Counted from the first letter of the stretch, positions 29,987-39,909 are shown. The stretch: 64,000 nt of DNA from Mycobacterium sp. DL (GCF_039729195.1 NZ_CP155796.1:5146001-5210000); one strand, 5' to 3'. Notes: generated by a model not told the origin, from the sequence alone. Numbers and translations are program-made.

Positions 29987-31380
29987 ACCGAGCTCTCCAT
30001 CAGTGCGGCGAGCCGTTCGTTGGCGGCCCCGAGCGCCACCGTGAGCGCACCGATCGCCTTCTCCCGCACCCGGGGCTTGTCCGGCAGCAGTAGGAACAGA
30101 TCGCGCAGCACGTTGAGCCGGGCAGATTGCAGCCACTCCAGCAGCTCGGGGTCCTTCAGCCACCGCGCCTGGGCGCGGTTGTCCGCCAACAACATCCGCA
30201 ACCAGTCGATCGGAGCATCGGGGTGCGGGATCGGTTCGCATAGGGCGTTTCGCGCCGCGTCGTCCCCGTACGCCGCTTCGACATGGGCGATGAACGCCGA
30301 ACTGAACACCTGCTGGCATCCGCGCACGCTCTGCAGAGTTATCCGGTCACCGTCGAAGACCGGCACCGACGGGGGCCGCGGCAGTCCCTGCGTCGTGCAG
30401 TCGACGTACAACGACGGCACCGGTGTCGAGACCGAGCCGCCCTGCAGTGCCACCTGATCCGGGTCGACCCGGTTGATGTGGCCCATCCGCACCACATCCT
30501 CGACGAGGCGCAGGTGCTCGAGTTCGCCGAGCGAGACGATCGCGCAGTGATACATGGTGGGGCGCACCGTCGGGTCGAGGCGGAGCAGGCTCTGGTCGGC
30601 CTCCAGCCGGGTGAACAGGTCATCGATCGAGGTAGCCTCGGTGATCGCCGTCATCCGGGTCCCGATCGACTTGCGGAGTTGCTTGACGAATACCGGACCC
30701 GGTTGCACGTTGGCGCGGTTCAGCAGCCACGAGTCGCGCGGCATGATCCACCGCAGTCGATCGGCCGGAACGCCGTTGCGCAACAACCACAGACAGCAGT
30801 CCATCCCGGTCTTGCCGCCGCCGACGATGGTGAAGTGCTGCCGGCCGGGGGCATGCCGGGGCAGCTCGTTGGGGGTCACCACGTCGACCCCGTCGGCGAC
30901 CGCGAACGGCGGCCCGGACCTCATCGACTGCACGACGGTCAGCAGATAGGTTGCGTCGACGACCCGCCGCCGAACGCTCACGGAGTGTTCGGTCCCGTCC
31001 AGGGTGGCGAAGGTGCTCCCGCCCAGATAGCGGGCCGACGGGAAGTAGGTCAGCCGGCCGGTGGGCAGCATCCGGTGACGCATCACCTGGTCGTAGTAGG
31101 CGCACACCTCGTGGCCGGTGGCCAGCTCGAAGAACCCCTCGTTCCAGCCGGCGGTGTCCACGGAGTCCTCGTTGCCCAGGGCGCAGGAGTTCACGCCGTA
31201 GTACGCCGACGGCTGATGCAGCCGCACGAAGGGGTACACCGAGTTCCAGTGACCGCCGGGCTGATGGTGCTCGTCGACGAGAACCACCGTTGCGTCGGTT
31301 TCGGTCAGCAGCGTGTCGACGAACGCCATGCCCATGGCGCCCGCCCCGACGACGAGGTAATCCGCTTCGATCCGTGTCAC
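29983..31380 (-). CDS. FAD/NAD(P)-binding oxidoreductase, monooxygenase-like
   Basis: The product is 465 residues. It has an FAD Rossmann motif at the N-terminus ([15 protein letters not shown], acidic end at [12 protein letters not shown]) and a second dinucleotide motif ([16 protein letters not shown], about residue 183). This two-site plan is that of flavin-dependent monooxygenases, but the typical FxGxxxHxxxW fingerprint is not obvious. Substrate unknown. It lies 12 bp downstream of the FAD oxidase gene, so it is likely the third gene of the nuclease-helicase operon. Confidence 0.72.
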   Translation of the reverse strand: MTRIEADYLVVGAGAMGMAFVDTLLTETDATVVLVDEHHQPGGHWNSVYPFVRLHQPSAYYGVNSCALGNEDSVDTAGWNEGFFELATGHEVCAYYDQVMRHRMLPTGRLTYFPSARYLGGSTFATLDGTEHSVSVRRRVVDATYLLTVVQSMRSGPPFAVADGVDVVTPNELPRHAPGRQHFTIVGGGKTGMDCCLWLLRNGVPADRLRWIMPRDSWLLNRANVQPGPVFVKQLRKSIGTRMTAITEATSIDDLFTRLEADQSLLRLDPTVRPTMYHCAIVSLGELEHLRLVEDVVRMGHINRVDPDQVALQGGSVSTPVPSLYVDCTTQGLPRPPSVPVFDGDRITLQSVRGCQQVFSSAFIAHVEAAYGDDAARNALCEPIPHPDAPIDWLRMLLADNRAQARWLKDPELLEWLQSARLNVLRDLFLLLPDKPRVREKAIGALTVALGAANERLAALMESSV

Positions 31381-31392
31381 TGCACGGACACG

Positions 31393-32790
31393 CTACGTGG
31401 CCGCATCGGTTGTGACGGTGACGGGTCGGTGACGTTCGAACAGCACCGCGGGGTTCAGATAGCCGTCCGGATCGAATGCCGTCTTCACCGCCCGCATCGC
31501 GGCGATGTCGGGAACGGTGCGTGCCATCGACACGTAGTCGCGCTTGCGGGTGCCCACGCCGTGTTCGGAGCTGACGTTTCCGCCGCAGCGGGCGATCAGC
31601 GTCATCATCGCGGCGTACAGGGTCTGCTCGGCGTCCCCGGCCAGCGCGCAGCGGACGATGTTGAGGTGCAGATTGCCTTCGCCGACATGTCCGAACAACA
31701 CCGGGATCGCGTGCGGGGCGTGGGCGGCCACCAGCTCGGCGGACTCCGCGGCGAAGTTGGGGATGGCCGAAAGTGGCAGCGACACATCAAATTTCAGGGG
31801 AGGTCCGTAGACCCCCAGCACCTCCGCGACCGCCTCGCGCACCTGCCAGAGTCGTTGCTGGGCAGTCGCGTCCACGCCGACCGCCGGCTCGCCGGACAGT
31901 TCCGCGGGCTCGAGCGCCTCGGCGAGTCGCTCGGTGAGATCTGCGTCGCCGGCCAACTCGATCAGCAGCTGCCACGCGCCCTCGACCGGAGCGCCGACGC
32001 CGACGTGCTCGGCGGTCAACACGCTCGCGCGGGCGTCGATCAGTTCCAGCGCGGCGATGCCCTCCATGTCGCGGAACACCCGCCCGGTCTCGATGAGGGC
32101 GTGCAGGTCGGCGAACCCGCAGATGGCCGTCACGCGGTGCCGGGGTGCGGGGTGCAGCCGCAGATCGAGTCCGGTGATGACGCCGAGGGTGCCTTCGGAG
32201 CCGACGAACAGCGACGCCAGGTCGTAGCCGGTGTTGTCGCTGCGTACCTGACTGTGCCGCTGCACCACCGACCCGTCGGGCAGCACCACGTCCAGGCCGA
32301 GAACCTGTTCGCCCATGTTGCCGTAGCGCACGGTGCGCAGGCCGCCGGCGTTCGTCGACGCCATGCCGCCGACCGTCGCGGTGTCCCGCGCCGCCAGGTC
32401 GACACCAAAGACCAGGCCTGCCGCGCTCGCCGCGCGTTGCACCTCGGCCAGCGTCACCCCGGCACCGACGTGCACCCGGCGTTCCACCACGTCCACCTCA
32501 CCCACGTCGCGCAACCGCTCCGTCGAGAGCAGAACGTCGTCGTATTCGGGCACGGTGCCGGCCACCAGAGACGTCCGGCCGCCCTGCACGGTGACGCAGA
32601 CACCGGCCTCGTGGCAGACGCGCAGCACCTCGGCGACTTCGTTTTCGGAGGCGGGTCGCACCAGCGCGCTGGCGCGGCCTCGATAGCGTCCGGTGTGGTC
32701 GACGCTTCGGCCGGCCAGCACGTCGGGATCGACGCTCACGTAGGACGCACCGACGATCGTCGCGAGCCGTTCGGGGAGCGTTTCGGTCAC
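31393..32790 (-). CDS. FAD-binding oxidase, GlcD / D-lactate dehydrogenase type
   Basis: The product is 465 residues. The PCMH FAD domain covers about 30-215: VQGGRTSLVAGTVP, TVGGMASTNAGG and LFVGSEGTLGVITGLDL. The C-terminal FAD-oxidase domain includes GHVGEGNLHLNIV and SSEHGVGTRKRDY, with the substrate and metal-site His residues. It probably oxidises a D-2-hydroxyacid. Its start overlaps the stop of the nuclease-helicase gene by 4 bp. A paralogue with the same fold is at 42499-43863. Confidence 0.85.
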   Translation of the reverse strand: MTETLPERLATIVGASYVSVDPDVLAGRSVDHTGRYRGRASALVRPASENEVAEVLRVCHEAGVCVTVQGGRTSLVAGTVPEYDDVLLSTERLRDVGEVDVVERRVHVGAGVTLAEVQRAASAAGLVFGVDLAARDTATVGGMASTNAGGLRTVRYGNMGEQVLGLDVVLPDGSVVQRHSQVRSDNTGYDLASLFVGSEGTLGVITGLDLRLHPAPRHRVTAICGFADLHALIETGRVFRDMEGIAALELIDARASVLTAEHVGVGAPVEGAWQLLIELAGDADLTERLAEALEPAELSGEPAVGVDATAQQRLWQVREAVAEVLGVYGPPLKFDVSLPLSAIPNFAAESAELVAAHAPHAIPVLFGHVGEGNLHLNIVRCALAGDAEQTLYAAMMTLIARCGGNVSSEHGVGTRKRDYVSMARTVPDIAAMRAVKTAFDPDGYLNPAVLFERHRPVTVTTDAAT

Positions 32791-35700
32791 CTCGCCGGTG
32801 TATCACATTCGGTCAGCGCCAAGAACGCCCCCAACTCCACCAGCCGGTCGGGTGTGCCGGGCAGATACTCGGTCAGCTGCGTCGAACGCACGATCACCGC
32901 GAGATATTTGGCCCGGCTGATGGCGACGTTGAGTCGGTTCCTGTTGAGCAGGAAGGCAATTCCACGAGGGACGTCGTCGATCGACGACGCCGTCATCGAC
33001 ACGAACACCACGGGCGCCTGCCGGCCCTGGAATTTGTCGACGGTGCCTGCGCGCACATCGCCGAGACCTGCGGCGTCCAACTGCCGTCGGATCAGCGCGA
33101 CCTGGGCGTTGTAGGGGGTGACGACCAGTACGTCGTGCTGGGTCAGCGCCCGGGTGCCGTCCTCGTCGGTCCACGCCGCACCCAGCAGGCGGGCTGTCGC
33201 GGCGACGATCGCCGTGGCCTCTTCGGGGCTCTCGGTGGCGTTGCCGTCGTGGTCGACGAGCAGTGTCTGCACTCCCGGCGCGACACCGTCGAGGGTGCGC
33301 GCGCTCGTGACCGCTTCGTGCGAATGCAGCTTGCGGTCGTAGGACAGCCGCGACACCGCCGCGCAGACGTCGGGATGCATCCGGTACGAGCGATCGAGGA
33401 AGTAGCCGCGTTCGGCAGGCAGCGTGCTGTGCCCGTCGACGAGCCAGGCCAGAGCGGAGCCGTCCACCGGCTCGGGATGCGTGCCCTGGCTGACCTGTGG
33501 CAGCTGCTGGGGATCACCCAGCAGAAGCAGATTCTGCGCCGCCCGCGACACCGCGATGGTGTTGGCGAGGCTGAACTGCCCGGCCTCCTCGACGACCAGC
33601 AGATCGAGACTTCCGGCCGGAATCTTGTTGGCGTTGGCGAAGTCCCACGCGGTGCCGCCCACCACGCACCCGCCGGGACGGTCGAGGAAACCGGCGTAGT
33701 CGTCCCGGTCCAGCTCAGTCCACAACGGGCTGGTCGTCTGCTTCTTCCCGACTCGTGACCCGTCGACACCGGCCGCGACGATGTCGCTGAACAGGTTCTC
33801 GACGACCGCGTGTGCTTGAGCGACCACCCCGATGCGCCAACCGTGGGTGTTGACCAGGGAGGCGATAACCTTCGCGGAGGTGAAGGTCTTTCCGGTACCG
33901 GGGGGTCCGTGCACCGCGAGGTACGACGAGTCGAGGTCGAGCAGCGCGCGGGTGATCACCGCCGCGGCATCATCGCCGCGCGGCAGTGGGTCACCGCTGA
34001 CCGTGCGCGGGGGCCGACGCAGCAGCAGATCGGTCATGGCGGCGGTGCCGAGTTTCGGCAGGCCGTCGGCGACGGTGGCGGCGGCGTCGGCGATGGCGTC
34101 CTGCAGCGTCCTGGTGCTGATCGGTGGGCCGGGGGTGAGCGCGAACGGCATCTGGGTGTGCGGATCACCGGACTTGGGCTGCCGCTCGCACACCACGACC
34201 TCGGTGGGCACTTCGGGGTCGTCGCACTCGAGCACGGTCACCATGCCGAATCCCCGGCGGTCCGGATCCTCGGCCAGGCCGGCGGGTGACGGCGGGTCGT
34301 AGAGCGCGTACATGTCCTTCGTCAGATCGCCGGTGGCGATCTCGCCGGACAACCGGATGTGCCGCTGGGGTTTTCGGGCTCTCGGCGGTTGATGCCAGTC
34401 CGCAACGAGTTCGTGGTCATCGGCGATGAACACCCCACCACTGTCTGCCCATTCATCGACGGGGTTGTTGACCCGGTCGAAGTGCCCCCACCAGAAGGGC
34501 TTGTCCTCGCGTTTGTGGAAACCTTTGGCAGCGGCGAACATTGCGACCGCGGTCTGGGCGGGCGTGCGTGCTTCGACCCCGTCACCGGCGAACTTCGACA
34601 GTTTCCGCTCCACCGCGTCGACCTCGACACCTGCCGGTGTCGTGTCGCCGGTCACCACCACCGGGCCGCGTGGTGGTACCCCCGACTCGATGGCCCGGGC
34701 GACCAGCCAGTCGCGCAGCCGATGGGTCGACCGGCAGTCGTAACGGTTGTACTCCTCGATCTCCTTGAGCACCGTCGCGGCGTCGTCGACGCGGCCCTCG
34801 TCGCGCAGCCCGCAGTAGCGGGCGTACTCGGTGATCGATGCGGTCGCCGTGGTGACCTCGCCGCTGCGCAGTTCGTTGCCCATGTAGAGAGGCTCGAGCG
34901 ACTTGATGCTGTAGTTCTCGCTGCCTACCCGAATGCTCTTGCGTACCAGTGGATACAGATCGACCAGGACACCTTCGCGCAGCAGCGCGTCCACCTGGTC
35001 CTCGCCGACGCCGTAGCGTCCGGCCAGTCGCAGCAACGTGGTCTTCTCGTAGGCCGCGTAGTGGTAGATGTGCATGCCCGGAAACCGCTTGCGCCGTTTG
35101 CGGACCATGGCCAGGAAGTCGACGAGCGCCTGACGCTCGCCGGCCCGGTCGTGCGCCCAGAACGGGGTGAACTCGTCGGTGGTGGTCAGCACTCCCCACA
35201 GGTATTCCAGTCCCCACTCGTGACCGTCGACCGTCCACAGCGGATCGCCTTCGAAGTCGAAGAACAGATCGCCTCTGTCGGCGTCGGGCAGGACCATCAG
35301 CGGCTGCGGATCGACGACCTCGTAGGGAGGTTTGCCGTCGATGCGCTCGGTGACCTGCAGGCGCGCCTGCGCGGTGAGGGCGGTGACCACGCGGGCCGGC
35401 AGCTCGGGGACCGGGCCGCGGTGCCCGGCGAGGTCGTGCACGGTGGTGATGTCCGCGTCGATCAGTCGCGCGCGCTGGCTGACCCGCATGCCGGCGACCA
35501 GCAGCAGGTCATCGTGGGCGCGGACCTGCACCTCGCACTCCGCGCAGCGGAAGCAGGCGCGAACGTTTCCGTCCTCCCACGCCACCGGGCTTCCGCCGGC
35601 CAGATGGTCGTCGAACAACCGCTGCAGTGACTCTCGGCGCGGCCGGTACACCGGGAGCAGTTCGTCGACGGGGTAACTCACGGCGGTTCCGTCGCCCAGC

Positions 35701-36230
35701 ACCAGGTCGACCTCGGGTGCCACCGGAACACCCGCCGCAGTCAGCGTGTCGGCGTAGGCCGCCAGTTGCAGCAGGGCCTCGACCTTGACCGAGCGGGCCA
35801 GCTTGGTGTCGCGCAACCGGTAGCGCTGCCCGTCGGGGGTGTTCTCGATCAGCAGGAAGTCGGCGAAGCCGACGAATCGGCCGTCGAACATGGCGGCCTG
35901 GTAGATGGCCGGTGCGCGGCGTTCGATCGCCCCCAGTGTCTGAGCGGCGGCAGCCGACAGACCCGCGACCGTGTACTCCGGGCGGCCGATGACCACGATG
36001 TCATCGAACTCCCGTCGCTGCCGAAGTTCATCGAGGTGGCGCTGCTCGTGCTCGTCGCCGAGTTCGGCGGTGCGGCTGAGCAGTTCGTCGTCCGCCGACG
36101 TCGCGGGCCCCCATCCCAACCGGGCGTCGAACGCACGCAGCAGCGCGTACTCGCAGCGCGCGGCGGCGGCGAGATCGGAGGCGCTGTAGACGACACGGAC
36201 TTCTCCGGCGCCGTCGTCGGTGACGAACAC
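32787..36230 (-). CDS. TM0106-type nuclease-helicase: RecB/Cas4-like, RNase H-like and SF1 helicase fusion (Rv1251c-like)
   Basis: The product is 1147 residues from GTG 36230 (FVTDDGAGEV). Part 1 (about 15-240) is a PD-(D/E)XK nuclease: FADFLL, RDTKLA and QLAAY, with Cys26 and C-x2-C-x2-C near 226-232, the usual four-Cys Fe-S set. Part 2 (about 330-530) is a YprB/RNase H-like exonuclease (LFFDFEGDPL, IYHYAAYE, YNRYDCRSTHRL). Part 3 is an Upf1-like SF1 helicase (GPPGTGKT near 776, VVEEAGQ, GDPQQLP, VDKFQGRQ, NVAISRAK). It should unwind and cut DNA or RNA; its role is unknown. All core motifs are intact. Confidence 0.85.
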   Translation of the reverse strand: MFVTDDGAGEVRVVYSASDLAAAARCEYALLRAFDARLGWGPATSADDELLSRTAELGDEHEQRHLDELRQRREFDDIVVIGRPEYTVAGLSAAAAQTLGAIERRAPAIYQAAMFDGRFVGFADFLLIENTPDGQRYRLRDTKLARSVKVEALLQLAAYADTLTAAGVPVAPEVDLVLGDGTAVSYPVDELLPVYRPRRESLQRLFDDHLAGGSPVAWEDGNVRACFRCAECEVQVRAHDDLLLVAGMRVSQRARLIDADITTVHDLAGHRGPVPELPARVVTALTAQARLQVTERIDGKPPYEVVDPQPLMVLPDADRGDLFFDFEGDPLWTVDGHEWGLEYLWGVLTTTDEFTPFWAHDRAGERQALVDFLAMVRKRRKRFPGMHIYHYAAYEKTTLLRLAGRYGVGEDQVDALLREGVLVDLYPLVRKSIRVGSENYSIKSLEPLYMGNELRSGEVTTATASITEYARYCGLRDEGRVDDAATVLKEIEEYNRYDCRSTHRLRDWLVARAIESGVPPRGPVVVTGDTTPAGVEVDAVERKLSKFAGDGVEARTPAQTAVAMFAAAKGFHKREDKPFWWGHFDRVNNPVDEWADSGGVFIADDHELVADWHQPPRARKPQRHIRLSGEIATGDLTKDMYALYDPPSPAGLAEDPDRRGFGMVTVLECDDPEVPTEVVVCERQPKSGDPHTQMPFALTPGPPISTRTLQDAIADAAATVADGLPKLGTAAMTDLLLRRPPRTVSGDPLPRGDDAAAVITRALLDLDSSYLAVHGPPGTGKTFTSAKVIASLVNTHGWRIGVVAQAHAVVENLFSDIVAAGVDGSRVGKKQTTSPLWTELDRDDYAGFLDRPGGCVVGGTAWDFANANKIPAGSLDLLVVEEAGQFSLANTIAVSRAAQNLLLLGDPQQLPQVSQGTHPEPVDGSALAWLVDGHSTLPAERGYFLDRSYRMHPDVCAAVSRLSYDRKLHSHEAVTSARTLDGVAPGVQTLLVDHDGNATESPEEATAIVAATARLLGAAWTDEDGTRALTQHDVLVVTPYNAQVALIRRQLDAAGLGDVRAGTVDKFQGRQAPVVFVSMTASSIDDVPRGIAFLLNRNRLNVAISRAKYLAVIVRSTQLTEYLPGTPDRLVELGAFLALTECDTPAR

Positions 36231-36268
36231 CCAGCCACTGTAAGCGCACCCACCGACACCCCCGCCGC

Positions 36269-36332
36269 CCGCGGAAGCGCATTCCGGGTCGCAACCGAGG
36301 TCCAATTCACAGCCGGGAACGCTATTCCGCGG
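36269..36332. terminator. Inverted repeat downstream of lprE
   Basis: CCGCGGAA (36269-36276) and TTCCGCGG (36325-36332) are perfect arms; extended to 20 bases each they match at 15 positions. It begins 5 bp beyond the lprE stop, towards the helicase gene. Read on the minus strand, 36326-36313 is AATAGCGTTCCCGG, identical to 154-167. It is therefore another member of the same gene-end hairpin family. Confidence 0.5.
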
Positions 36333-36336
36333 ACAC

Positions 36337-36906
36337 TCAGCCGGCGGTGTTGCCGATCAGTTCCACCCCGCTGCCGTTCCAGCGGAACTTCACGACGCTG
36401 GCCAGCCCGGGCACGCCGCCGGAGTACTGGAGAGCGACGGTGTCGCCGGTGGTCTGCGAGCTGTCCAGACCGTTGAAGCCGAAGGTGTCGGGCACCCCCG
36501 TCGGGATGAACTTTCCGCGGTGGAACAGCAGCGCCCGGGTGTTGGGGTTCTCCGAGTTCGTGTTGGCCTTGATGATCACCGCCGACAGCAGCGCGCACTC
36601 GTTGTAGTTGCCGTCCAGCGGTTCGGGGTTCCAGGCCTGCTCGCTGCGTGGGTCGGGGGGCAGTTCGGACACCGCCCTGACGATTTCCGGGGCGGCGAGG
36701 TCGGTCGTGCAGGGATCGTTGGCCGCCGGCGGGCCGGGGGCGGGGCCGGTCGACGGCGCCGGTTCCGGGATCGCGGACGGTTCGGCCGTCGGAGACGCGC
36801 TCGTCGGTTCCGGTGTCTTCGACGCGGTGGAGTCGCCCGACCCGCAGCCCGCAACGGTCAGCGCGGCGACACCCGCCACAGCGCCGAGGACCGCCGACCA
36901 ATTCAC
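36337..36906 (-). CDS. lprE: Lipoprotein LprE
   Basis: About 189 residues from GTG 36906 (NWSAVLGAVAGVAAL). The signal peptide ends in the lipobox TVAGC (Cys about residue 22). A Ser/Pro/Glu-rich linker to about 65 is followed by a folded domain (NDPCTTDLAAPEIVRAVSEL to SVVKFRWNGSGVELIG) with paired Cys. It is anchored on the outer face of the plasma membrane. Function is not established beyond an envelope role. It is divergent from deaD (87-bp gap), as in M. tuberculosis. Confidence 0.82.
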   Translation of the reverse strand: MNWSAVLGAVAGVAALTVAGCGSGDSTASKTPEPTSASPTAEPSAIPEPAPSTGPAPGPPAANDPCTTDLAAPEIVRAVSELPPDPRSEQAWNPEPLDGNYNECALLSAVIIKANTNSENPNTRALLFHRGKFIPTGVPDTFGFNGLDSSQTTGDTVALQYSGGVPGLASVVKFRWNGSGVELIGNTAG

Positions 36907-36993
36907 AAGTGCGCACCGTACCGGCACGCCTCGCGGCGTCCTGTGAGGCGCGCGGCGGGAAAGCCCGGCAACTGGCACTAGACTGCGACCTCG

Positions 36994-38679
36994 ATGACGT
37001 CTATGAACGAGGAGCCGGAAAGCGGCGACCTGAGCTTTGCTGACCTGCAGATTCACCCCAAGGTGCTGCAGGCCGTTGCCGATGTCGGCTACGAGACACC
37101 CTCGCCCATCCAGGCGGCCACCATCCCGGCGATGCTGGCGGGCTCCGACGTCGTCGGACTCGCCCAGACCGGCACCGGCAAGACCGCGGCCTTCGCGATC
37201 CCGATCCTGTCGAAGATCGACACCTCTAGCCGGATCACCCAGGCGCTGGTGCTGGCGCCCACCCGCGAGCTGGCCCTGCAGGTCGCGGAGGCTTTCAGCC
37301 GCTATGGCGCGCATCTGCCCGTCAACGTGCTGCCGATCTACGGCGGCTCCCCGTACGGACCCCAGCTGGCCGGGCTCAAGCGTGGCGCGCAGGTCGTGGT
37401 GGGAACCCCCGGCCGGGTCATCGACCACCTGGAGAAGGGCAGTCTCGACCTCTCGCACCTGGACTACCTGGTCCTCGACGAGGCCGACGAGATGCTGCAG
37501 ATGGGCTTCGCCGAGGACGTCGAGCGCATTCTCGAAGGCACCCCGGAGTACAAGCAGGTCGCGCTGTTCTCGGCGACGATGCCGCCGGCGATCCGCAAGA
37601 TCACCACCAAGTACCTGCACGACCCGGTGCAGGTGAGGGTCGAATCCAAGTCCGCAACCGCCGACAACATCCTGCAGCGCTACATCCAGGTGGCCGGCCC
37701 GCGCAAGATGGATGCGCTGACCCGGCTGCTCGAAGTCGAGCCGTTCGAGGCGATGATCGTGTTCGTCCGGACCAAGCAGGCGACCGAGGAGGTTGCCGAG
37801 AAGCTGCGCGCGCGGGGATTCTCCGCGGCGGCGATCAACGGTGACATTCCGCAGGCCGTACGCGAGCGCACCATCGCCTCCCTCAAGGACGGAAAGCTCG
37901 ACATCCTGATCGCGACGGATGTGGCCGCGCGCGGACTCGACGTCGAGCGCATCTCGCACGTGCTGAACTACGACATTCCGCACGACCCGGAGTCCTACGT
38001 CCACCGCATCGGGCGCACCGGGCGCGCGGGCAGGTCCGGGACGGCGCTGCTGTTCGTCACCCCGCGTGAGCGGCATCTGCTCAACTCCATCGAGCGGGTC
38101 ACCCGGCAGAAGCTTGTCGAGGGGCAGTTGCCGTCGGTCGACGACGTCAATGCCCAGCGTGTGGAGAAGTTCCGCGACTCGATCACCGAGGCGTTGACGT
38201 CGCCGGGAATCGAGTTGTTCCGCAAGCTGATCGAAGGCTACGAGCGCGACCACGACGTCCCGATGGCCGATATCGCCGCGGCGTTGGCCTTGGCGTTGCA
38301 GAGCCGTGACGGCGGAGAGTTCCTGATGAAGGAGCCGCCGCCGGAGAAACGACGCGAGCGGGCCGACCGCCCCGGGCGTGACGACGGGCCATCACGCAAG
38401 CCCCGCGAACGCCGAAGCGACCTCGCGACCTATCGCATCGCCGTCGGCAAGCGGCACAAGGTCGCGCCCGGCGCGATCGTCGGTGCCATCGCCAACGAGG
38501 GCGGACTGCACCGCAGCGACTTCGGGCACATCACCATCAAGGTGGACTACTCGCTGGTCGAGCTTCCGGCGAAGCTGTCCAAGGAGACGCTGAAAAAGCT
38601 GGAGCACACCAGGATCCAGGGTCAGCTGATCCACCTCGAACCCGATCGCGGGCCGAAGGCGCGCCGGCCGTCGTACTGA
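36994..38679 (+). CDS. deaD: Cold-shock DEAD-box RNA helicase DeaD/CsdA
   Basis: The product is 561 residues. Q-motif region (FADLQIHPKVLQAVADVGYE), Walker A AQTGTGKT (about 57-64), PTRELALQ, DEAD box in VLDEADEMLQMGF, SAT, and the C-terminal helicase motifs ATDVAARGLDVE and HRIGRTGRAGRSG are all intact. After a charged Arg-rich linker (about 448-475), the DbpA/CsdA RNA-binding domain follows (YRIAVGKRHKVAPGAIVGAI). It unwinds structured RNA in ribosome assembly and mRNA decay. An acyltransferase gene follows after 13 bp. Confidence 0.95.
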   Translation: MTSMNEEPESGDLSFADLQIHPKVLQAVADVGYETPSPIQAATIPAMLAGSDVVGLAQTGTGKTAAFAIPILSKIDTSSRITQALVLAPTRELALQVAEAFSRYGAHLPVNVLPIYGGSPYGPQLAGLKRGAQVVVGTPGRVIDHLEKGSLDLSHLDYLVLDEADEMLQMGFAEDVERILEGTPEYKQVALFSATMPPAIRKITTKYLHDPVQVRVESKSATADNILQRYIQVAGPRKMDALTRLLEVEPFEAMIVFVRTKQATEEVAEKLRARGFSAAAINGDIPQAVRERTIASLKDGKLDILIATDVAARGLDVERISHVLNYDIPHDPESYVHRIGRTGRAGRSGTALLFVTPRERHLLNSIERVTRQKLVEGQLPSVDDVNAQRVEKFRDSITEALTSPGIELFRKLIEGYERDHDVPMADIAAALALALQSRDGGEFLMKEPPPEKRRERADRPGRDDGPSRKPRERRSDLATYRIAVGKRHKVAPGAIVGAIANEGGLHRSDFGHITIKVDYSLVELPAKLSKETLKKLEHTRIQGQLIHLEPDRGPKARRPSY

Positions 38680-38692
38680 GGCGACCCGTCCC

Positions 38693-39832
38693 ATGGCCGT
38701 ATCCAGAGAGCTCGATGCGCAGGGCGGCCTCGAGTCGGTCACCGCGACCGGGCGGGTCGATTCGCTCACCGGGATCCGCGCTGTCGCAGCGCTGCTCGTC
38801 GTCCTGACCCATGCCGCGTACACCACCGGCAAGTACCCGCAGGGCTACGTCGGACTGGTGTATTCGCGGATGGAGATCGGCGTGCCGATCTTCTTCGTGC
38901 TGTCGGGTTTCCTGCTGTTCTTGCCGTGGGTGAAGGCCGCCGCCTCGGGTGGCACACCGCCGTCGGTGCGCCGCTACTCCTGGCATCGGGTGCGCCGCAT
39001 CATGCCCGCCTACGCGGTGACCGTGATCGCGGCCTATCTCGTGTACCACTTCCGCACGGGTGGCCCCAATCCCGGGCACACCTGGGAGGGGCTGTTCCGC
39101 AACCTCACGCTCACCCAGATCTACACCGACGACTATCTGTTCTCGTTCCTGCATCAGGGACTCACCCAGATGTGGAGCCTTGCCGTCGAAGTCGCGTTCT
39201 ACGTGGTGCTCCCACTGCTGGCTTACCTGCTGTTGGTGGTGCTGTGCCGACGGCGGTGGCAGCCTCGACTCCTGCTGGCCGGGTTGGTCGCGCTTGCGCT
39301 GGTGTCGCCGGCATGGCTGGTCCTGGTGCACAACACCGACTGGCTGCCCGACGGTGCCCGGTTGTGGCTGCCGGGCTACCTGGCGTGGTTCGTCGGTGGG
39401 ATGGCGCTGGCGGCATTACAGCCGCTCGGGGTGCGCGCCTATGCCTTGGCGTGCGTCCCGTTGGCGATCGTCAGCTACTTCATCGTGTCCACGCCGATCG
39501 CCGGAGAGCCCACGACCTCCCCGGCGGAACTGCGGGAGGGACTCGTCAAGACCGCGTTCTACGCCGTCATCGCCACGCTGCTCGTCGCGCCGTTGGCCCT
39601 GGGGGACCGGGGGCTGTACACCCGGGTGATGGCCAGTCGGCCCATGGTGTTCCTCGGCGAGATCTCCTACGAGATCTTCCTGATCCACCTGATCCTGATG
39701 GAGTTGGTGATGGTCGAGATCGTGCGTTATCCGATCTACACCGGGTCGGTCTGGGTGCTGTTCGGCTGGACGCTGGCGACGACGATCCCGCTGGCCTGGT
39801 TGCTGCACCGGTTCACCAGGGTGCGGTCGTAG
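38693..39832 (+). CDS. Acyltransferase family 3 membrane protein (Rv1254-like)
   Basis: The product is 379 residues with about ten hydrophobic helices. The N-terminal LTGIRAVAALLVVLTHAAY contains the conserved Arg and His of the OafA/YrhL acyltransferase-3 family. PIFFVLSGFLLFLPW and RIMPAYAVTVI are further family blocks, with LWSLAVEVAFY-type segment MWSLAVEVAFYVV. These enzymes O-acylate exported sugars or glycolipids. The acceptor is unknown. It starts 13 bp after deaD and is probably cotranscribed with it. Confidence 0.87.
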   Translation: MAVSRELDAQGGLESVTATGRVDSLTGIRAVAALLVVLTHAAYTTGKYPQGYVGLVYSRMEIGVPIFFVLSGFLLFLPWVKAAASGGTPPSVRRYSWHRVRRIMPAYAVTVIAAYLVYHFRTGGPNPGHTWEGLFRNLTLTQIYTDDYLFSFLHQGLTQMWSLAVEVAFYVVLPLLAYLLLVVLCRRRWQPRLLLAGLVALALVSPAWLVLVHNTDWLPDGARLWLPGYLAWFVGGMALAALQPLGVRAYALACVPLAIVSYFIVSTPIAGEPTTSPAELREGLVKTAFYAVIATLLVAPLALGDRGLYTRVMASRPMVFLGEISYEIFLIHLILMELVMVEIVRYPIYTGSVWVLFGWTLATTIPLAWLLHRFTRVRS

Positions 39833-39857
39833 CCGAGCCTGTCCGGCGATCACCGAG

Positions 39858-39876
39858 TTAGGTTAAGCTGGCCTAA
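39858..39876. promoter_or_regulatory. IdeR iron box
   Basis: TTAGGTTAAGCTGGCCTAA matches the 19-bp mycobacterial IdeR consensus TTAGGTTAGGCTAACCTAA at 16 positions. It lies 34 bp before the start of the siderophore-interacting flavoprotein gene. With Fe2+, IdeR would bind here and shut the gene off when iron is plentiful. The product and the site explain each other well. Confidence 0.85.
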
Positions 39877-39909
39877 GTTTCCAGCAAATTTCACCCGGAT
39901 CGAGGGTTC

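Noticed and set aside
30283..33114. 943-codon open frame antisense to three genes
   Set aside because: It crosses the ends of recognisable flavoprotein genes and the helicase on the opposite strand and has a His/Arg-rich composition typical of high-GC shadows.
36907..38253. Long upstream extension of lprE over deaD
   Set aside because: It is antisense to deaD; the signal peptide and lipobox fix the lprE start near 36906.
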